Positions 62,361 to 64,000 of a stretch of 64,000 nt of DNA are shown here, one piece after another; position 1 is the first letter of the stretch, and every line of letters starts with the position of its first letter. The DNA is taken from contig JAULJL010000025.1 in assembly GCA_030761205.1 (NCBI GenBank), positions 5,399,501-5,463,500 of the forward strand, read 5' to 3'. This DNA is from Fremontodendron californicum (lineage: Eukaryota; Streptophyta; Magnoliopsida; Malvales; Malvaceae). The position numbers and the translations under genes were made by a program. The notes below the pieces were generated by a model. It ran no database searches and was not told where the DNA came from. It saw only the letters and a list, made by a program, of their open reading frames with translations.

Positions 62361-64000
62361 ATCTATTAAAAATACTCCTCAAGAGAGGTTAAAATCTCAT
62401 CTGATTTTCGAAAAAGTTTATCTTGCAATTTTTCTTAAAAATATCCTTAACTGAAATTAAAACATTTTACTATAAAAAATCTTTCAAACTGAGATTCAAA
62501 AAATCATTTCAAATTTTAAAAATTCAAACTAGAATCTTTCTTATATGCATGCGATGAATGACATGAATGCAATGCGTGACATACAGGTGTCATGATTGTC
62601 ATGAATACCATGTAATGCATGACATGTAACGGATGTCATGAATACAATGTAATGCGTGAAATACAAATGCTCCACAAATCATGTACCTTAAATGGTGGTA
62701 ACAAGGATTCTCAAGCTCATTATTTCATCTTCTTATCATTTCCATGGCTTTAGAACTTGCTAACAACTTTCATCCACTGGACTAGTCCTTTGCCAATTCA
62801 ATCCTCAATTGCAACATTTGCCCCTTTCTCAAAGTGTATATTCTCAGCTTAGGAGCCCAAGTGTTTGTATCTTTTCATTTTCCAGAACTATCACTCTTGG
62901 TTCAAGCTTTAAATATGCATCATTCCAAATCTGAATGTTTTTCAGGTTTTAGTTTTGAAAATTCTTTGAAAAGAAAGAGTTTGTCCAAAAAGCCCCTTTT
63001 TTTTCTTTCAATAATGCCCCCATGGTAAACGAAAATTGCCCCACATTACTATTTTCAATGTTCAAAAATCAAATCTCCATTTTCTTAAGGAACATGCAAT
63101 TTTGAATCTCTAAAAAAAAACTGGTGATTACTTCCAAGGTGAATCAACAATTTGGCTCTTTCAAGAATTTGGTTTCTCAATCTATCAAGGTTTTGGTCAT
63201 CAAGATAGACTTCGTCATATAAGGGAAGACCAATGTTTCTTCATCTGAACTCACAATAAAAATAAGGTTTTCACAAAAGGATTTGTTTTGAAAACACAAT
63301 TCATTAAGCACTCTATCTTAGTTTCTTGATTTATAGCATTTCAACAAATGTCAAGACTATCTACGACGGGTTCAGAATTTGCAAAAGAAAGGGAAAGAAT
63401 TTTTCAATTCGGAATAAGCCATCCAAACAGTGTTTGGCTTATTTAGCTTTCTCAAAAGTGTTTAATGCACACTGGTTGGCTCAAGGCACAATTCCTTCGA
63501 TGTTCTTTGTTGAAGCATTTGCATAATCTTGCACAAATTTTCTGGAGTTGCTTTCATATTTCCAATCTTTGCTCTAGATTGCCCTTTTTTTGGGTTTTCA
63601 CCCTAGAGCTTCATTCATTTTTTCTTTGTTCTACCATGCATTTGAGAATTCAAACTTCTTTAAAAACAAGATGACAATTCGAAAAAGTTAAATCCAAGGG
63701 GAAAAACTCTTCAACTTAAACATTCATACTTGATCAAATTGGACTTTTAAAGTACGTAATGTAGGCCAGGGTTTAGGTTTCAGAAAGAATGGATAATCAT
63801 GCACAAAAATGTGTTTAAAGGTGATTAAACCAAGGATCATTTCTTTTCATAAGGATTTCATCATTTCAAACTTCTCAAAACCTTTCACATCTTTATTTTC
63901 TCATTCTTCCTTTTTTCTTTTTGCTTTTTTTTTCTTTTTTTTTTTCTTTCTCCAGACTTTTCTACCAAAAAGTGAGTTCAAAATTTTGGAACTCAATCCA
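62361..64000 (-). mobile_element. 3' untranslated region of the retrotransposon, to window end
   Basis: Continues the internal part of the gypsy-like element upstream of its polypurine tract (minus orientation). A short GATGAATGACATGAATGCAATG-type array lies at 62550-62660. No gag/pol motif is found in any frame up to 64000; short plus-strand frames at 62.8-63.7 kb show no domain. The coding part should lie beyond the window. Confidence 0.5.

Noticed and set aside
62834..63674. Short plus-strand frames near the window end
   Set aside because: Within the presumed retroelement 3' untranslated region, no domain, and antisense to the element.

Overview
The window looks like nuclear DNA from a flowering plant, most likely a eudicot. 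It is very AT-rich and gene-poor, has plant-type introns, and carries a nuclear gene for a chloroplast protein (petC) and a plant tyrosine decarboxylase. Almost everything else is transposon-derived. The abundant motif TTTAGCGGCGTTT makes me lean weakly toward Malvaceae (cotton relatives), but this is recall, not proof.

Only two genes look intact. petC (9596-13114, +) has five exons and encodes the Rieske iron-sulfur subunit of cytochrome b6f; every intron longer than 300 bp carries at least one small transposon. TYDC (33089-34588, -) is a single-exon, PLP-dependent tyrosine/DOPA-type decarboxylase. They are unrelated in function. Recognisable broken genes are a plant-mobile-domain (PMD) gene inside a terminal-inverted-repeat element (5.3-7.5 kb), a hAT transposase (15.3-17.4 kb), a LINE ORF2 (27.5-31.6 kb), an IQD-type calmodulin-binding gene fragment carried by a Pack-MULE (54.5-55.0 kb), a CCHC zinc-knuckle fragment (55.4-55.6 kb), and an equilibrative nucleoside transporter (ENT) pseudogene (56.3-59.1 kb).

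Layout: 0.35-0.54 kb SINE; 0.77-2.77 kb three-deep nest (hAT, Tourist, Tourist); 4.87-8.32 kb PMD element with five hairpins; 8.8-13.3 kb petC with MITEs; 13.3-18.2 kb hAT element holding a hAT-MITE that holds a Tourist; 19.1-19.9 kb Mutator-like element; 22-23.3 kb gypsy-like LTR fragment; 24.97-26.50 kb CACTA element; 27.1-31.8 kb Mutator-like element split by a LINE; 32.2-38.4 kb TYDC among MITEs; 38.5-44.9 kb hAT MITEs, a Helitron, a Stowaway and a 2-kb Mutator-like element; 45-52 kb LTR fragments, minisatellite, CACTA remnant and hAT elements; 52.5-55.8 kb Mutator-like elements including the Pack-MULE; 56.3-59.1 kb ENT pseudogene split by a hAT element; 59.3-64 kb LTR, polypurine tract and repeat-rich 3' untranslated region of a gypsy-like (probably Tat/Ogre) retrotransposon that runs off the window.

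Most elements were delimited by reading target-site duplications directly: TTA/TAA for Tourist, 8 bp for hAT, 9 bp for Mutator-like, 3 bp for CACTA, TA for Stowaway, A|T for the Helitron, 13 bp for the LINE and 15 bp for the SINE. The nests give a relative insertion order. The points most worth a second look are the five hairpins with compensating arm changes in the PMD element, the IQD-carrying Pack-MULE, two events in which host flank plus the first part of a transposon were tandemly duplicated, and the same 198-bp MITE in two consecutive petC introns.
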